A DNA stretch of 64,000 bases, from positions 496,001-560,000 of the forward strand of contig JAUHXH010000002.1 of the NCBI GenBank assembly GCA_030427085.1, read 5' to 3'. Within the stretch, counting starts at the first letter, position 1; each line of letters opens with the position of its first letter. This document shows, piece by piece, positions 45,872 to 55,368 of the stretch. The stretch is from Gammaproteobacteria bacterium. GTDB taxonomy: Bacteria > Pseudomonadota > Gammaproteobacteria > Pseudomonadales > Halieaceae. Position numbers and translations under genes: made by a program. The notes under the pieces are model-generated. The model did not search any database, had not been told where the DNA came from, and saw only the letters and a program-made list of their open reading frames with translations.

Positions 45872-46879
45872 ATGAGCGCAGCGAATAATTTCGTCAGCGA
45901 ACTCTTTCATCTGGCAGTAGCGCAGGGCCTGGATGCGGATAACCTGCTGGACAGGGCAGGCTTGCCCGCTAGCGTTATCGATCAGCCTGAGCAGCGTGTA
46001 CCGACAGAAAAGCTCGCCGTTATCGTCGAGAGTATCTGGGATCACCTGCAGGATGAAGCGATGGGCTTATCTCCCTATCCGATTCCTCGCGGTTCCTTTT
46101 TCATGATGGCCAAAGCGGCTATCCACGAGAACAACCTGGGTAAGGCGCTGGAACTGGGCGCTCGATTCTATGGCCTGGTGACCAAAGCCTTTCAGATGGA
46201 AGTGGTACGCGAGCGCCACACCGCCAGCCTCGTTTTCCGGATGGCTTCCACCGAGATGGACCGCCATCACCTGTTTGCGGAAATCAACCTTATGGCCTGG
46301 CACCGCTTTGCCTCGTGGTTGATAGCCGAGAGCGTCACACTCAATGATGTGTACTTCGACTACGCCACGCCCGCCCATGTCAGTGAGTACGCCTATTTAT
46401 TTCCCGGCCGGCATCACTTCAATGCCGAGTGGCAGGCGCTGTCGTTCAAGCGCAGTTTTCTCGACCGGGAAATTACCCAGAAGGCCTCTTCCCTGAAAGC
46501 CTTTATTAAACGCTGCCCGGTGGAATTTTTCGTGCAGCCGAAAACAGACTTCAGTGTGTCGCACGAGTTGCAGCGCCTGTTGCGGCGCAACTTCCAGGAT
46601 GGCTTTCCCTTGATTGAGGATGCCGCTGACGCACTGCACGTGAGCCGCCGTACCCTGATTCGCAAGCTGGAAGAAGAAGGTACTTCCTACCAGCAATTAA
46701 AAAATCTGGTGCGCAGGGACCGCGCGATCGATCTGTTAACCAATCACCAGATTCCCCTGGGTGAAATTGCGGAGGCAGTGGGCTTTTCCGATGCCGCGGT
46801 GTTTGCCCGTGCGTTCAAGAGTTGGACCGGGGTGTCGCCGCGTAGTTATCGGGGGAGTGCCAGCGGCAGTAAAACCTAA
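45872..46879 (+). CDS. AraC-family regulator of the ferulate operon (probable)
   Basis: A 335-residue AraC-family regulator of the OruR/ArgR-like class, with a large N-terminal effector-binding domain (residues 1-225) and a C-terminal double helix-turn-helix. The DNA-binding part is IEDAADALHVSRRTLIRKLEEEGTSYQQLKNLVRRD and LGEIAEAVGFSDAAVFARAFKSWTGVSPRSYR. It is the last gene of the ferulate block, 8 nt beyond the amidohydrolase stop. Autoregulation and control of this operon are likely but not demonstrated by sequence. Confidence 0.88.
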   Translation: MSAANNFVSELFHLAVAQGLDADNLLDRAGLPASVIDQPEQRVPTEKLAVIVESIWDHLQDEAMGLSPYPIPRGSFFMMAKAAIHENNLGKALELGARFYGLVTKAFQMEVVRERHTASLVFRMASTEMDRHHLFAEINLMAWHRFASWLIAESVTLNDVYFDYATPAHVSEYAYLFPGRHHFNAEWQALSFKRSFLDREITQKASSLKAFIKRCPVEFFVQPKTDFSVSHELQRLLRRNFQDGFPLIEDAADALHVSRRTLIRKLEEEGTSYQQLKNLVRRDRAIDLLTNHQIPLGEIAEAVGFSDAAVFARAFKSWTGVSPRSYRGSASGSKT

Positions 46880-46935
46880 GTTTACTGGTATTTTCAATCT
46901 TCCGTGGGTTAGTTGATCCAAGCGAAACGGAGTAC

Positions 46936-47490
46936 TCAATTTACCTCGTACACTCGAATGACGACTGCCCTGGGTTGCTTGATCGACGTAATCGTTCCCA
47001 CGAAGAGCTTCTTGTTCAGCCAGTCGTATTTCCCCACCGGTGCATGAAATACTGGTCGTGTTATTGCGTATCGGGTGCCGCCCTCGTTGGAGACAATTCC
47101 CCTGTTATCTACGATGATGGTTGAGCCATCGTCAGTCCGGATGGAATACAGCGCGTAAATTTCCTTGATGCCGTCCTGTCGAATGGTTTGCCAGTCGGCA
47201 CCACCCGCCACTACTTCGCCTGATATGTCTTTGCCGAGAAAATAGCCGCCGGTGATCGGTACAATCGTGCGTTCACCGTTATCGGTCATGCCCAGATTTA
47301 CCCTGTCTTTGGTCAGCGTAACGTAGAGCTCAAGCACGGGCGCCGGGTTGACGGTTGGTGCGCTGGAGGGGTGTTGATCAAAGATGCTGGTAGGCGCGGG
47401 TATCGATGCTGCATGCGAGGGAAACGCGGATAAAGTTGTCAGTAGAAGAGCGGTAGTTGCTGCCGTGGTGATTTTCATTTCCTTACTCAC
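46936..47490 (-). CDS. Exported DUF3237-domain protein
   Basis: A 184-residue secreted or periplasmic protein with signal peptide TTAATTALLLTTLSAFPSHA. The mature part matches DUF3237: TDNGERTIVPITGGYFLGKDISGEVVAGGADWQTIRQDGIKEI and RTDDGSTIIVDNRGI. DUF3237 proteins form small beta-barrels of unknown function that recur in clusters for phenolic and terpenoid catabolism. It lies downstream of a large TonB receptor on the same strand (63 nt), so it may be co-expressed with it. Most DUF3237 proteins are cytoplasmic; export is unusual as far as I know. Confidence 0.85.
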   Translation of the reverse strand: MSKEMKITTAATTALLLTTLSAFPSHAASIPAPTSIFDQHPSSAPTVNPAPVLELYVTLTKDRVNLGMTDNGERTIVPITGGYFLGKDISGEVVAGGADWQTIRQDGIKEIYALYSIRTDDGSTIIVDNRGIVSNEGGTRYAITRPVFHAPVGKYDWLNKKLFVGTITSIKQPRAVVIRVYEVN

Positions 47491-47553
47491 GAGAAAGCCC
47501 CTGGAGAGCCTCGCACAGGCGAGGATCGCAGGGGAAGGGCCCGTCCACCGGGG

Positions 47554-50448
47554 TTAGAAGCTGGCGCTTAGACCGATATAGAAAGTACGTCCGATGCCGT
47601 CGTAAACACCCTGATTGGTACCGGAATTTGCATCGCCGTCGATGGCAGAGCCGCCAATCTGGGGTGGCTCTTCGTCAGCGATATTGTTGACGCCGCCGTA
47701 GACAGAGAAGTGATCGCCAACTCTGGTGCGGGCAATCAGGTCAAAGTAGTTGTAGGAATCTGCACCGTCGATTTCGGTGTCTACACCACCGGCTGCAGAG
47801 ACATCATCCATTTGCCCGATATGGCGCCAAACACCGGTAATGGTAACTGGCCCAGTTTCCACCGCCAGGGTGTTGTACATCTTGAACTCGGGATAGGCAT
47901 CTGTGGTGCTAACCAGCCCGGCGAAGTCTACATATTCCTCGTCCGTGAAAGCCTGAATCTCATACTTGTCCAGAATGTTCATCAGCGACTTGAACTGGAT
48001 GCTGCCGCCACCGTCGCCCCAGGCCAGACCCTCTACCGGGATATCGAACGTGCCGGTGATGTCGAAGCCGGAGGTTTTGATGCCACCCAGGTTCAGGACT
48101 GGTTGATTCACCGGGTCCAAATCGAACGCCGTGGTCTGCGGTGCGTAGATTGGACGGCTGATCTGCTGACAGGCAAAGTAGTTGTTGTCGTAAGTGGGGT
48201 TAGACGCATCATCCAGGTTAAAACACTTGGTCATGATTTGCTGTGCAGACAGTGTCTCGATGGCATCCTTCACTTCGATATCGTAGTAATCGAAGGTCAG
48301 TTGTACGCCGACGTTACCGAGGTCAAAACTGGATACCAGACCCAGGGTGTAGGTGTCAGCTTCCTCGGGCTTCAGGTCGCGGTTGCCATTGGTGATGGTC
48401 GGTGCAGAAGATCCACCTTGCGTGTAGCTTGGGTCAGAACCTTGCAGTGCACACAATGCAAGTTCAGCATCGCGATCGACACTGGCGCCACGATAGCGGG
48501 AGCTACAGGGGTCCAGGAAGGGTTGAACGCGAAGCAGGCTGGCGCGGAAAAATTCCTCCACGTTCGGTGCGCGCACCGCGTGCTGGAAGCTGCCGCGTAC
48601 CATCAGGTATTGGTTCACTTCCGCGTCGAGTTCTACTTTGTAAGTAGGCGTTGAGCCTGCGGGTGTGTAGTCAGAATAGCGGTAACCCAGAGTCAGGTTG
48701 GCAGAATCCAGAATGGCGGTGTCTGACACAAGGGGTAACAGAACTTCACCCGCAACCTCAGCTACCTCAATGGTCCCTTCCGTATAGGCGGAGCTTGCCA
48801 GGTTGGCCAGTTCGCCGGCGGCGATGTCCGCGTCCGGGTTGAACTCGTAAGTGTTTTCCCGGTAGCCAGCGGTAAGGGCAAACCTGGCCTGGCCGGCGGG
48901 CAACTCGGCGAGTTTACCTTCCAGCGTAGCTTCAATGACGGTCTGCTCCAAAGTGGTTTCATTCACCGGTGTGCGAGAGACGTAGTCCAGGCACTCGGCG
49001 GACAGGGGGCTGTTCCCGCCAAAAGGGTTAAAACCACCGGCGCAGAGCGGGCTGGCGCCAGTTGCCGGGTCGGTGGAGTCTATGATCGCCTGCACGGCAG
49101 CGAAATTGACTGAACCGGATAAGGTTTTGTCCTTTGTGTCAGTCTTGCCATAAGAGGCATACACTTCCCAGTTCAGGTCACGATCGCCGAAAGAACCGGC
49201 GAGGCCACCTAACAATTGCAGTACATCGTTTTCAGTGTCGTAGACACGATTGCCAGCCTGGGTGAAGCGAATCTGGTAATCGTTGATACCTTCCGGGCCA
49301 ACCAGTGACGCGATATCGGGAATCTGGTTTACGAAGTAGTTGTCCTGCGGAATCCTTACACCCCAGATGCCCACAGAGTTTGGCTCGGCACCCACGTTTG
49401 AGGCAGTCGACGATGCGTAAAGAGCCTGACCAAATGCGCGGGTGCCACCGCTCAGTTCATAGTCGGTCTTGGCGAACAGCGTGGTTTGCTCCAGCGGAAC
49501 CTGGATCCAGTTCTGGTACTGTCCATGGGTTCGCAATGTTCCGTTGGCGTCGATCATCAAAGGTAGCTCAACATCACCATTGAAAACGGTGCCGTTTGCA
49601 CCGGTGGGCGAGGAGGTGCTACTGGCGTTGAACACCGTCCCATCGTTGTTGGCCGCGATTAACTGGCCGCGAGGCAAGAGGCGCGCAGAACCATACTCGG
49701 TAAAACTACTGGCTTGCGGGTTCACATTGAAAAACTCGCGTTCAAAGTAGCGTACACCTCCCCGGTCTGTGTACTCGGCTGTAATCAGAAGGTTGCCGCG
49801 ATCATTGCCGTAGGTAGTACCGAACGCGCCGCCAATCTTGTAACTGCTGTCTCCGGATTCGTCCGGCGTTGAACCTTGTGCATCGAACTCAAACCCTTCG
49901 AGGTCAGTGCGGGTTTTGAAATTGACTACACCGGACAGCGCGTCAGAGCCGTAGGTTACCGAGGCACCCCCAGTAATGATCTCAATATTGCCGATGGCGA
50001 GAGACGGGATGGTATTGATATCAATAGCGCCGTCCGTGCCTGAGGACATGAGGCGACGGCCATCCATAATAACCAGGTTACGTTTGGCGCCCAGGTTTCT
50101 CAGGTTCAACGTGGCCCGCCCTGCGGTACCGCCGTTACTGTCGTTGCTGTAGTCGCCTGTACCCGGGGCAAACTGGGGTAAGCGCTGCAAATAGTCATCC
50201 ATAGTGACACGGCCGGAATTGTTAACGGCGGCCATTTCCACGGTAACCAGAGGGCTGGGGGATACGTAGTCTTTTCTGGCGATCCGCGAGCCCGTGATGA
50301 GCACCTCTTCCAGCTTGGGTTCATCCCCTGCCGAAGGTGCGTTCTGGGCCAGTGCCGTCGTCCCCCACAGGGCGAGACTGACGTGGATTGCCAATTTGGA
50401 GAGGCGGTGTGAATTTCGGGGTTTTGCGAGCAGGCTGAATCTATTCAT
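47554..50448 (-). CDS. Large TonB-dependent receptor
   Basis: A 964-residue TonB-dependent transporter. The N-terminus has a signal peptide core LAIHVSLALWGTTALAQ, followed by KLEEVLITGSRIARKDY at the TonB box/plug start. NIEIITGGASVTYGSDALSGVVNF is near residues 150-175. The long barrel, rich in Asp, Tyr and Gly, ends TFYIGLSASF. Large receptors of this type often import oligomers or esters rather than siderophores. It is next to DUF3237 and a LysR/tartrate module, suggesting an organic ligand. Confidence 0.93.
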   Translation of the reverse strand: MNRFSLLAKPRNSHRLSKLAIHVSLALWGTTALAQNAPSAGDEPKLEEVLITGSRIARKDYVSPSPLVTVEMAAVNNSGRVTMDDYLQRLPQFAPGTGDYSNDSNGGTAGRATLNLRNLGAKRNLVIMDGRRLMSSGTDGAIDINTIPSLAIGNIEIITGGASVTYGSDALSGVVNFKTRTDLEGFEFDAQGSTPDESGDSSYKIGGAFGTTYGNDRGNLLITAEYTDRGGVRYFEREFFNVNPQASSFTEYGSARLLPRGQLIAANNDGTVFNASSTSSPTGANGTVFNGDVELPLMIDANGTLRTHGQYQNWIQVPLEQTTLFAKTDYELSGGTRAFGQALYASSTASNVGAEPNSVGIWGVRIPQDNYFVNQIPDIASLVGPEGINDYQIRFTQAGNRVYDTENDVLQLLGGLAGSFGDRDLNWEVYASYGKTDTKDKTLSGSVNFAAVQAIIDSTDPATGASPLCAGGFNPFGGNSPLSAECLDYVSRTPVNETTLEQTVIEATLEGKLAELPAGQARFALTAGYRENTYEFNPDADIAAGELANLASSAYTEGTIEVAEVAGEVLLPLVSDTAILDSANLTLGYRYSDYTPAGSTPTYKVELDAEVNQYLMVRGSFQHAVRAPNVEEFFRASLLRVQPFLDPCSSRYRGASVDRDAELALCALQGSDPSYTQGGSSAPTITNGNRDLKPEEADTYTLGLVSSFDLGNVGVQLTFDYYDIEVKDAIETLSAQQIMTKCFNLDDASNPTYDNNYFACQQISRPIYAPQTTAFDLDPVNQPVLNLGGIKTSGFDITGTFDIPVEGLAWGDGGGSIQFKSLMNILDKYEIQAFTDEEYVDFAGLVSTTDAYPEFKMYNTLAVETGPVTITGVWRHIGQMDDVSAAGGVDTEIDGADSYNYFDLIARTRVGDHFSVYGGVNNIADEEPPQIGGSAIDGDANSGTNQGVYDGIGRTFYIGLSASF

Positions 50449-50563
50449 GTCGGCTTCCTATTTATATTAATGACCGCGCTATCGAAAGTGAGGGGCGTAG
50501 CCTTTTATCCATTCGATGGCGAGAGTCTAAACGAGGAAATGCCGGATTCTGTGACCCCAAAAA

Positions 50564-50584
50564 TTATATTCAATAATGATATAA
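50564..50584. promoter_or_regulatory. AT-rich dyad between LysR and TonB receptor genes
   Basis: TTATAT-N9-ATATAA is an inverted repeat about 115 bp before the receptor start. A related TTATATAA occurs at 51554-51561 in front of the MFS gene, so both could be LysR sites. AT-richness makes chance likely. Confidence 0.25.
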
Positions 50585-50620
50585 AGTCGCGGTAGCGAAC
50601 GCAGTCGAGTACCTCAAGTC

Positions 50621-51529
50621 TCACTGCATGTAGCGATCCATATTGGCTTTGGCAATGCTTACCAGGTGGTCGCGGGCTTCGTCAGGAGTGCCTGCTACCC
50701 AGGCTGCAGCGAGGGGAAGCTCACGGATAGGTGCGCCGTCTTCGTCCACCATAGGGCGGTAAACAACACCATCCAGTTTAATTCTGCTGTACCAGTAGGG
50801 AATGATGGCAGCGCCGATTTCGGCGCCCACCAGATTGATAATGGTCTGCTTTTCTTCTGCTTGCTGGGCAATTACGGGTTGCAGTCCAGCTTCGCTGAAT
50901 AGGCGGATAGTCAAGTTGTAGCTGTGTGGTCTACTGCGCGGTGAGGGCACGATAAGCGGCACGTTTTCCAGATCCTCGACCCGGATTTGCTCCTTTGTGG
51001 CAAGCTCGTGCTGTTCGGGCAGTGCCACGATAGTACTTTCGTGCAGGAGTAAATCAAACGCGATACCTGCTTTGGTGAGGTTTGGGGGCCTGACGAACGC
51101 AATATCCAGTGCGCCGGACAGCAACTTGGGCAGTAAATTGGCCGTTTTGTCCTCGACCAGCGCCAACTCCAGGTCAGGCATGTATTCCTTCACGTCGTGC
51201 ACCAACTCTGGCAGCAAGCCAATAGAGGCGCTGTCGATGGCACCCACACGAAATACCCTTTCGCCGCCTGTTGCCGACGTGCGTACGTCTTCCACCAGAC
51301 GCTCTGCGTGAGCGAGCAACGCAGGCGCTTCCTTCTGCAGTAACTGCCCGCTGCGCGTGAGTACAACATTGCGCGTTGTACGATTAAACAGCCTTACACC
51401 CAGTTCTTCTTCCAGCAGCCGAATGTTCCTTCCCAATGCGGAGGGGAGGATCCCCAGGTTCTGCGCGGCTCGGCCGAAATGCAGTTCATCAGCAGCCGCC
51501 AGGAATGCGGTGAGACGCTTCAGGTCCAT
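50621..51529 (-). CDS. LysR-family transcriptional regulator
   Basis: A 302-residue LysR-type regulator of standard length. The N-terminal winged helix-turn-helix is FGRAAQNLGILPSALGRNIRLLEEELGVRLFNRTTRNVVLT (residues about 18-58). The C-terminal effector domain includes VFRVGAIDSASIGLLPEL and LALVEDKTANLLPKLLSGALDIAFVRPP. It is divergent from a tartrate-type MFS/dehydrogenase operon across a 94-bp gap and upstream, on its own strand, of the TonB receptor. It probably controls both in response to a dicarboxylate or its ester. Confidence 0.92.
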   Translation of the reverse strand: MDLKRLTAFLAAADELHFGRAAQNLGILPSALGRNIRLLEEELGVRLFNRTTRNVVLTRSGQLLQKEAPALLAHAERLVEDVRTSATGGERVFRVGAIDSASIGLLPELVHDVKEYMPDLELALVEDKTANLLPKLLSGALDIAFVRPPNLTKAGIAFDLLLHESTIVALPEQHELATKEQIRVEDLENVPLIVPSPRSRPHSYNLTIRLFSEAGLQPVIAQQAEEKQTIINLVGAEIGAAIIPYWYSRIKLDGVVYRPMVDEDGAPIRELPLAAAWVAGTPDEARDHLVSIAKANMDRYMQ

Positions 51530-51623
51530 TATTCAATCCATTGTGCAAAAAATTTATATAATCTGCCGGCATATTGTTGTCAACCGCAATCATCCTTAGA
51601 GTTTTATTCCTATCGAGACCCCC

Positions 51624-52955
51624 ATGATGAAGAACAATAAAATTGACGGAACGCTGCCAATGAACGAAGCCCTTGAAAAGCGCACAGTCCGCAGATTAAC
51701 CCTGCGAATAGTGCCGTTTATCATGTTGCTGTATTTCATTGCCTATCTCGATCGCGTCAATATCGGATTCGCTGCCCTTACGATGAATTCGGATGTGGGC
51801 TTGTCACAAGCTGCGTTCGGTTTCGGAGCGGGCGTGTTCTTCATCGGCTACTTTCTATTCGAAGTGCCGTCTAATCTGATTCTTCATCGCGTCGGTGCCA
51901 GAGTGTGGATAGCTCGCATCATGCTGTCCTGGGGTGTGATCTCGGCCGCGATGGCTTTTGTACAGGGGCCGATAAGCTTTTACGTCCTTCGCTTCCTGCT
52001 GGGCGTGGCTGAGGCAGGATTCTTCCCGGGCATTATTCTTTATCTTAGCTACTGGTTTCCCGCGCGGCATCGCGCGGGTATCACCGCCATGTTCATGGCT
52101 GCGGTACCGATATCAATCGCGCTGGGGTCGCCCCTTTCAGGCGCGTTACTGGGCCTTGATGGCTTAATGGGGATGAAGGGGTGGCAGTGGATGTTCCTCA
52201 TCGAGGCCGCACCAGCCATCGTTCTGTCTGGTGTGGTGCTCGTATACCTTACCGACCGTCCCGAAAAGGCCAAATGGCTGGAAGATGACGAGCGGGCCTG
52301 GTTGGTAGACACGATGAATTCGGAACAGTCTGCCACCGAGCAGGCGCACGGTTCTGCATCTGTATTGAAAGCCCTGACCGATTTGCGCGTACTGGCCCTT
52401 GCGCTGGTGTATTTCGGAACTTCTGCGGGGCTGTACACCCTGGGAATCTGGGCACCTCAAATCATTGCGCAGTTTGGCGTCAGTCCGTTGGCGACGGGTT
52501 TCATCAACGCCATTCCACCTATTTTTGCTGTGGCGGCGATGATTTTCTGGGCGCGACGTTCAGACCGTACCGGTGAGCGACATTGGCATGTGATTGTTGC
52601 CTGCCTTGTTGCCGCAGCAGGTTTGTTGCTGGCCGCCAACGCAACAGGCCTGGTCATGGTGGTTGCAGCGCTTGTGCTGGTGAACGTCGGCGTAAGCTCC
52701 GCCAAGCCGCCCTTGTGGAGCATGCCAACCCAGTTCCTGTCTGGTGCCGCATCTGCCGCAGGCATCGCCGCGATCAATTCCATAGGCAATTTAGGTGGCT
52801 TCGCCGGACCCACCATTATCGGGTGGATCAAAAGTACAACAGGTGGCTATGAAGGCGGCTTGATCGCTGTGGGTGTTTCGCTGCTGGTTTCGGCAGCGCT
52901 GGTACTGCTTCTACGGGGCCCGAGGCCACAAGCCGCTGCGCTCCCTGATCACTGA
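51624..52955 (+). CDS. MFS transporter, anion:cation symporter (ACS) family
   Basis: A 443-residue major facilitator with 12 helices of the ACS family, which includes tartrate (TtuB), glucarate and phthalate carriers. RIVPFIMLLYFIAYLDRVNIGFAAL is the family hallmark in helix 1, and FEVPSNLILHRVGARVWIARIMLSWG the loop before helix 3. An alternative ATG at 51660 would remove 12 residues. It is followed after 30 nt by tartrate dehydrogenase, pointing to tartrate or another hydroxylated dicarboxylate as cargo. Confidence 0.92.
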   Translation: MMKNNKIDGTLPMNEALEKRTVRRLTLRIVPFIMLLYFIAYLDRVNIGFAALTMNSDVGLSQAAFGFGAGVFFIGYFLFEVPSNLILHRVGARVWIARIMLSWGVISAAMAFVQGPISFYVLRFLLGVAEAGFFPGIILYLSYWFPARHRAGITAMFMAAVPISIALGSPLSGALLGLDGLMGMKGWQWMFLIEAAPAIVLSGVVLVYLTDRPEKAKWLEDDERAWLVDTMNSEQSATEQAHGSASVLKALTDLRVLALALVYFGTSAGLYTLGIWAPQIIAQFGVSPLATGFINAIPPIFAVAAMIFWARRSDRTGERHWHVIVACLVAAAGLLLAANATGLVMVVAALVLVNVGVSSAKPPLWSMPTQFLSGAASAAGIAAINSIGNLGGFAGPTIIGWIKSTTGGYEGGLIAVGVSLLVSAALVLLLRGPRPQAAALPDH

Positions 52956-52985
52956 TTTTTACTGTAGCAATTCAAGAGGACTATC

Positions 52986-54080
52986 ATGCCGACACATTCG
53001 ATCGCAGCCATACCCGCCGACGGTATTGGTACAGAGGTCATCGCGGCCACCATCGAAGTGCTTCGGGCGCTGGAGCAGCGGTTCGATGACCTGAACTTCG
53101 AAGTGACCGACTTCGACTGGGGATCAGACTATTACAAGCGTAACGGCGTGATGATGCCTGAAGATGGGCTGGCGACGCTGAAACCTTTTGATGCCATTTT
53201 GTTTGGTGCGGTGGGTGCGCCCGACGTTCCCGATCATGTCACCTTGTGGGGATTGCGCCTGACTATTTGCCAAGGCTTTGATCAATATGCCAATGTTCGC
53301 CCCACACGAGTCCTGCCGGGTATTCAGTCGCCCCTGCGAAACTGCAAGCCCGGGGATCTCGAGTGGGTAATCGTGCGTGAAAACAGTGAAGGGGAATACT
53401 CCGGTATTGGAGGGCGTTGCCACTCTGGCCACCCGGAAGAGGTGGGCACGGAGGTTTCAGTGTTTACGCGTACGGGTGTGGAGCGCATCATGCGCTACGC
53501 CTTCAAAATGGCACAGTCTCGCCCCCGCAAACTACTGACTGTAGTCACCAAATCCAATGCCCAGAAGCACGGTATGGTGATGTGGGATGAAATTGCAGCT
53601 GAGGTGGCGGGTGAGTTCCCGGATGTTACCTGGGACAAGATGCTCGTAGACGCTATGACTGTACGGATGACCCTGGATCCACAAAGCCTGGACACCATCG
53701 TCGCTACCAACCTTCACGCTGACGTACTGTCTGACCTTGCCGGTGCGCTCGCCGGTAGCCTTGGTGTGGCACCGACTGCCAATATCGATCCGGAAAAACG
53801 CTACCCCTCGATGTTCGAACCGATTCACGGTTCTGCCTTCGATATCACGGGCAAGGGTATTGCGAATCCCGTGGCCAGCTTCTGGTCAGCTTCGCAGATG
53901 CTCAATCACCTTGGTGAAGTTGAAGCGTCAGAGTTGTTGATGGAGGCGATAGAGCAGGCCACAGGTAGCGGGCATCTAACGCCGGATGTGGGTGGCAATT
54001 CAATGACAGCGGATGTCACCCAGGCAGTGATCTCCGCCATCCTGGAAAGCGAAAGTAACAATGTCCGCGTCGGAACCTGA
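52986..54080 (+). CDS. ttuC: Tartrate dehydrogenase/decarboxylase (D-malate dehydrogenase family)
   Basis: A 364-residue beta-decarboxylating dehydrogenase related to isopropylmalate dehydrogenase. AAIPADGIGTEVI is the N-terminal signature. IVRENSEGEYSGIGGRCHSG, VTKSNAQKHGMVMWDE, VDAMTVRMTLDPQSLD and FEPIHGSAFDITGKGIANPVA carry the metal- and substrate-binding residues; their pattern is that of tartrate/D-malate enzymes rather than LeuB. It can oxidise tartrate to oxaloglycolate or decarboxylate it to glycerate. AGAGGA precedes the ATG. Its 3' end overlaps the kinase gene by 20 nt. Confidence 0.9.
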   Translation: MPTHSIAAIPADGIGTEVIAATIEVLRALEQRFDDLNFEVTDFDWGSDYYKRNGVMMPEDGLATLKPFDAILFGAVGAPDVPDHVTLWGLRLTICQGFDQYANVRPTRVLPGIQSPLRNCKPGDLEWVIVRENSEGEYSGIGGRCHSGHPEEVGTEVSVFTRTGVERIMRYAFKMAQSRPRKLLTVVTKSNAQKHGMVMWDEIAAEVAGEFPDVTWDKMLVDAMTVRMTLDPQSLDTIVATNLHADVLSDLAGALAGSLGVAPTANIDPEKRYPSMFEPIHGSAFDITGKGIANPVASFWSASQMLNHLGEVEASELLMEAIEQATGSGHLTPDVGGNSMTADVTQAVISAILESESNNVRVGT

Positions 54081-55326
54081 AGCGCGGGCAATCCTTAAGC
54101 AGATCTTCGAAGCCGCTATTCAAAGCGCGTGTCCTGAAGCGGCGGTACTGAAACATCTACCGCAGCGACCCAGTGGCCGCTGTGTGGTGGTTGGTGCGGG
54201 AAAGGCGTCTGCTGCAATGGCTGCTGCCGTCGATAAGGCCTGGCCGGATGTTGAACTGTGCGGTGTAGTGTCTACGCGCTACGGCCACGCAGTACCCGCG
54301 GGGCGGGTCAAAGTAATTGAAGCGGGCCACCCCGTTCCCGATGACAACAGCGTGATTGCCGCCCGGGAAATGTTTGACGTGCTTGCAGGGCTGACAGCGG
54401 ACGACCTGGTATTGGCGCTAGTCTCCGGGGGCGGCTCCGCTACGCTGGCACTACCGATAGATGGCCTCACGTTGCAAGACAAACAGGCGATCACGCGATC
54501 CCTACTTGGCTGCGGGGCCCCCATTGGTGAAATCAACGCTGTTCGAACACAACTTTCCCGGATAAAAGGCGGAGGGCTTGCGCGTGCAGCGGCTCCAGCC
54601 CAACTTTGTACGCTGTTGATCAGCGATGTCCCCGGCGATCATCCTGCGGAAGTAGCATCTGGTCCGACCTTTCCCCCGCAATCCACACCACAGGAGGCCA
54701 TAACAATTCTCGACCGGTATGGTATCAACCTCCCGGGTGCAGTCCGTGCGAGTATGGTAACTGCCATAGCGCCGGAGCCGATTGCGCAAGATCACACGTT
54801 TAAAGTAATTGCGAGCCCGTCCCTCGCCTTGCGAGCCGCGGCCGACAAAGCCGTGGCGCTAGGGCTTTCAACGGCGGTGCTGGGTGATTGCCTTGAAGGA
54901 GAGAGTAGTACTTTAGGCCCGTTCATAGCCGACATTGCCACTGCCATGCAGTCCATGAACGGGCTTGCTACGCCGCCTGCTGTGTTGATTTCGGGGGGAG
55001 AGACAACGGTTACGATCGGCCCGGAGGGCGCAGGGCGTGGTGGGCGCAATACGGAGTTCCTGCTATCCCTGGCACTGGCGTTGCAAGGTTCACCGTCCAT
55101 TTATGCATTGGCCGCCGATAGTGATGGCATCGATGGTACCGAGGATGCTGCGGGAGCCATCATTGCGCCGGATACACTGCAGCGCTCTCGAGATCTGAAT
55201 CTGGATGCTCAGTTGCATCTGAGACAACATGATAGCTACAGTTTTTTTGATGGTCTGGGGGACCTGGTTCGTACTGGCCCCACCCTGACCAATGTGAATG
55301 ATATCCGCCTGGTACTGGTAGCCTGA
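54061..55326 (+). CDS. ttuD: Glycerate 2-kinase / hydroxypyruvate reductase (TtuD-like, MOFRL)
   Basis: A 421-residue protein of the GckA/TtuD family. The N-terminal DUF4147 domain holds VVVGAGKASAAMAAAV and LVLALVSGGGSATLALP with IGEINAVRTQLSRIKGGGLA. The C-terminal MOFRL domain ends GRGGRNTEFLLSLAL...ALAADSDGIDGTEDAAGA. Proteins of this family were named hydroxypyruvate reductase in tartrate operons but are generally glycerate 2-kinases. Either activity links tartrate breakdown to glycolysis. It overlaps the dehydrogenase gene by 20 nt, so the pair is coupled. Confidence 0.9.
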   Translation: MSASEPEARAILKQIFEAAIQSACPEAAVLKHLPQRPSGRCVVVGAGKASAAMAAAVDKAWPDVELCGVVSTRYGHAVPAGRVKVIEAGHPVPDDNSVIAAREMFDVLAGLTADDLVLALVSGGGSATLALPIDGLTLQDKQAITRSLLGCGAPIGEINAVRTQLSRIKGGGLARAAAPAQLCTLLISDVPGDHPAEVASGPTFPPQSTPQEAITILDRYGINLPGAVRASMVTAIAPEPIAQDHTFKVIASPSLALRAAADKAVALGLSTAVLGDCLEGESSTLGPFIADIATAMQSMNGLATPPAVLISGGETTVTIGPEGAGRGGRNTEFLLSLALALQGSPSIYALAADSDGIDGTEDAAGAIIAPDTLQRSRDLNLDAQLHLRQHDSYSFFDGLGDLVRTGPTLTNVNDIRLVLVA

Positions 55327-55368
55327 GGGGCGCCGGAACGAATGGTGGTGACAGGAGATAAACGCACT

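Noticed and set aside
52986-54080. Assignment as 3-isopropylmalate dehydrogenase (leuB)
   Set aside because: No leuA/C/D neighbours; the motif pattern and the adjoining TtuD-like and ACS transporter genes fit tartrate/D-malate dehydrogenase.
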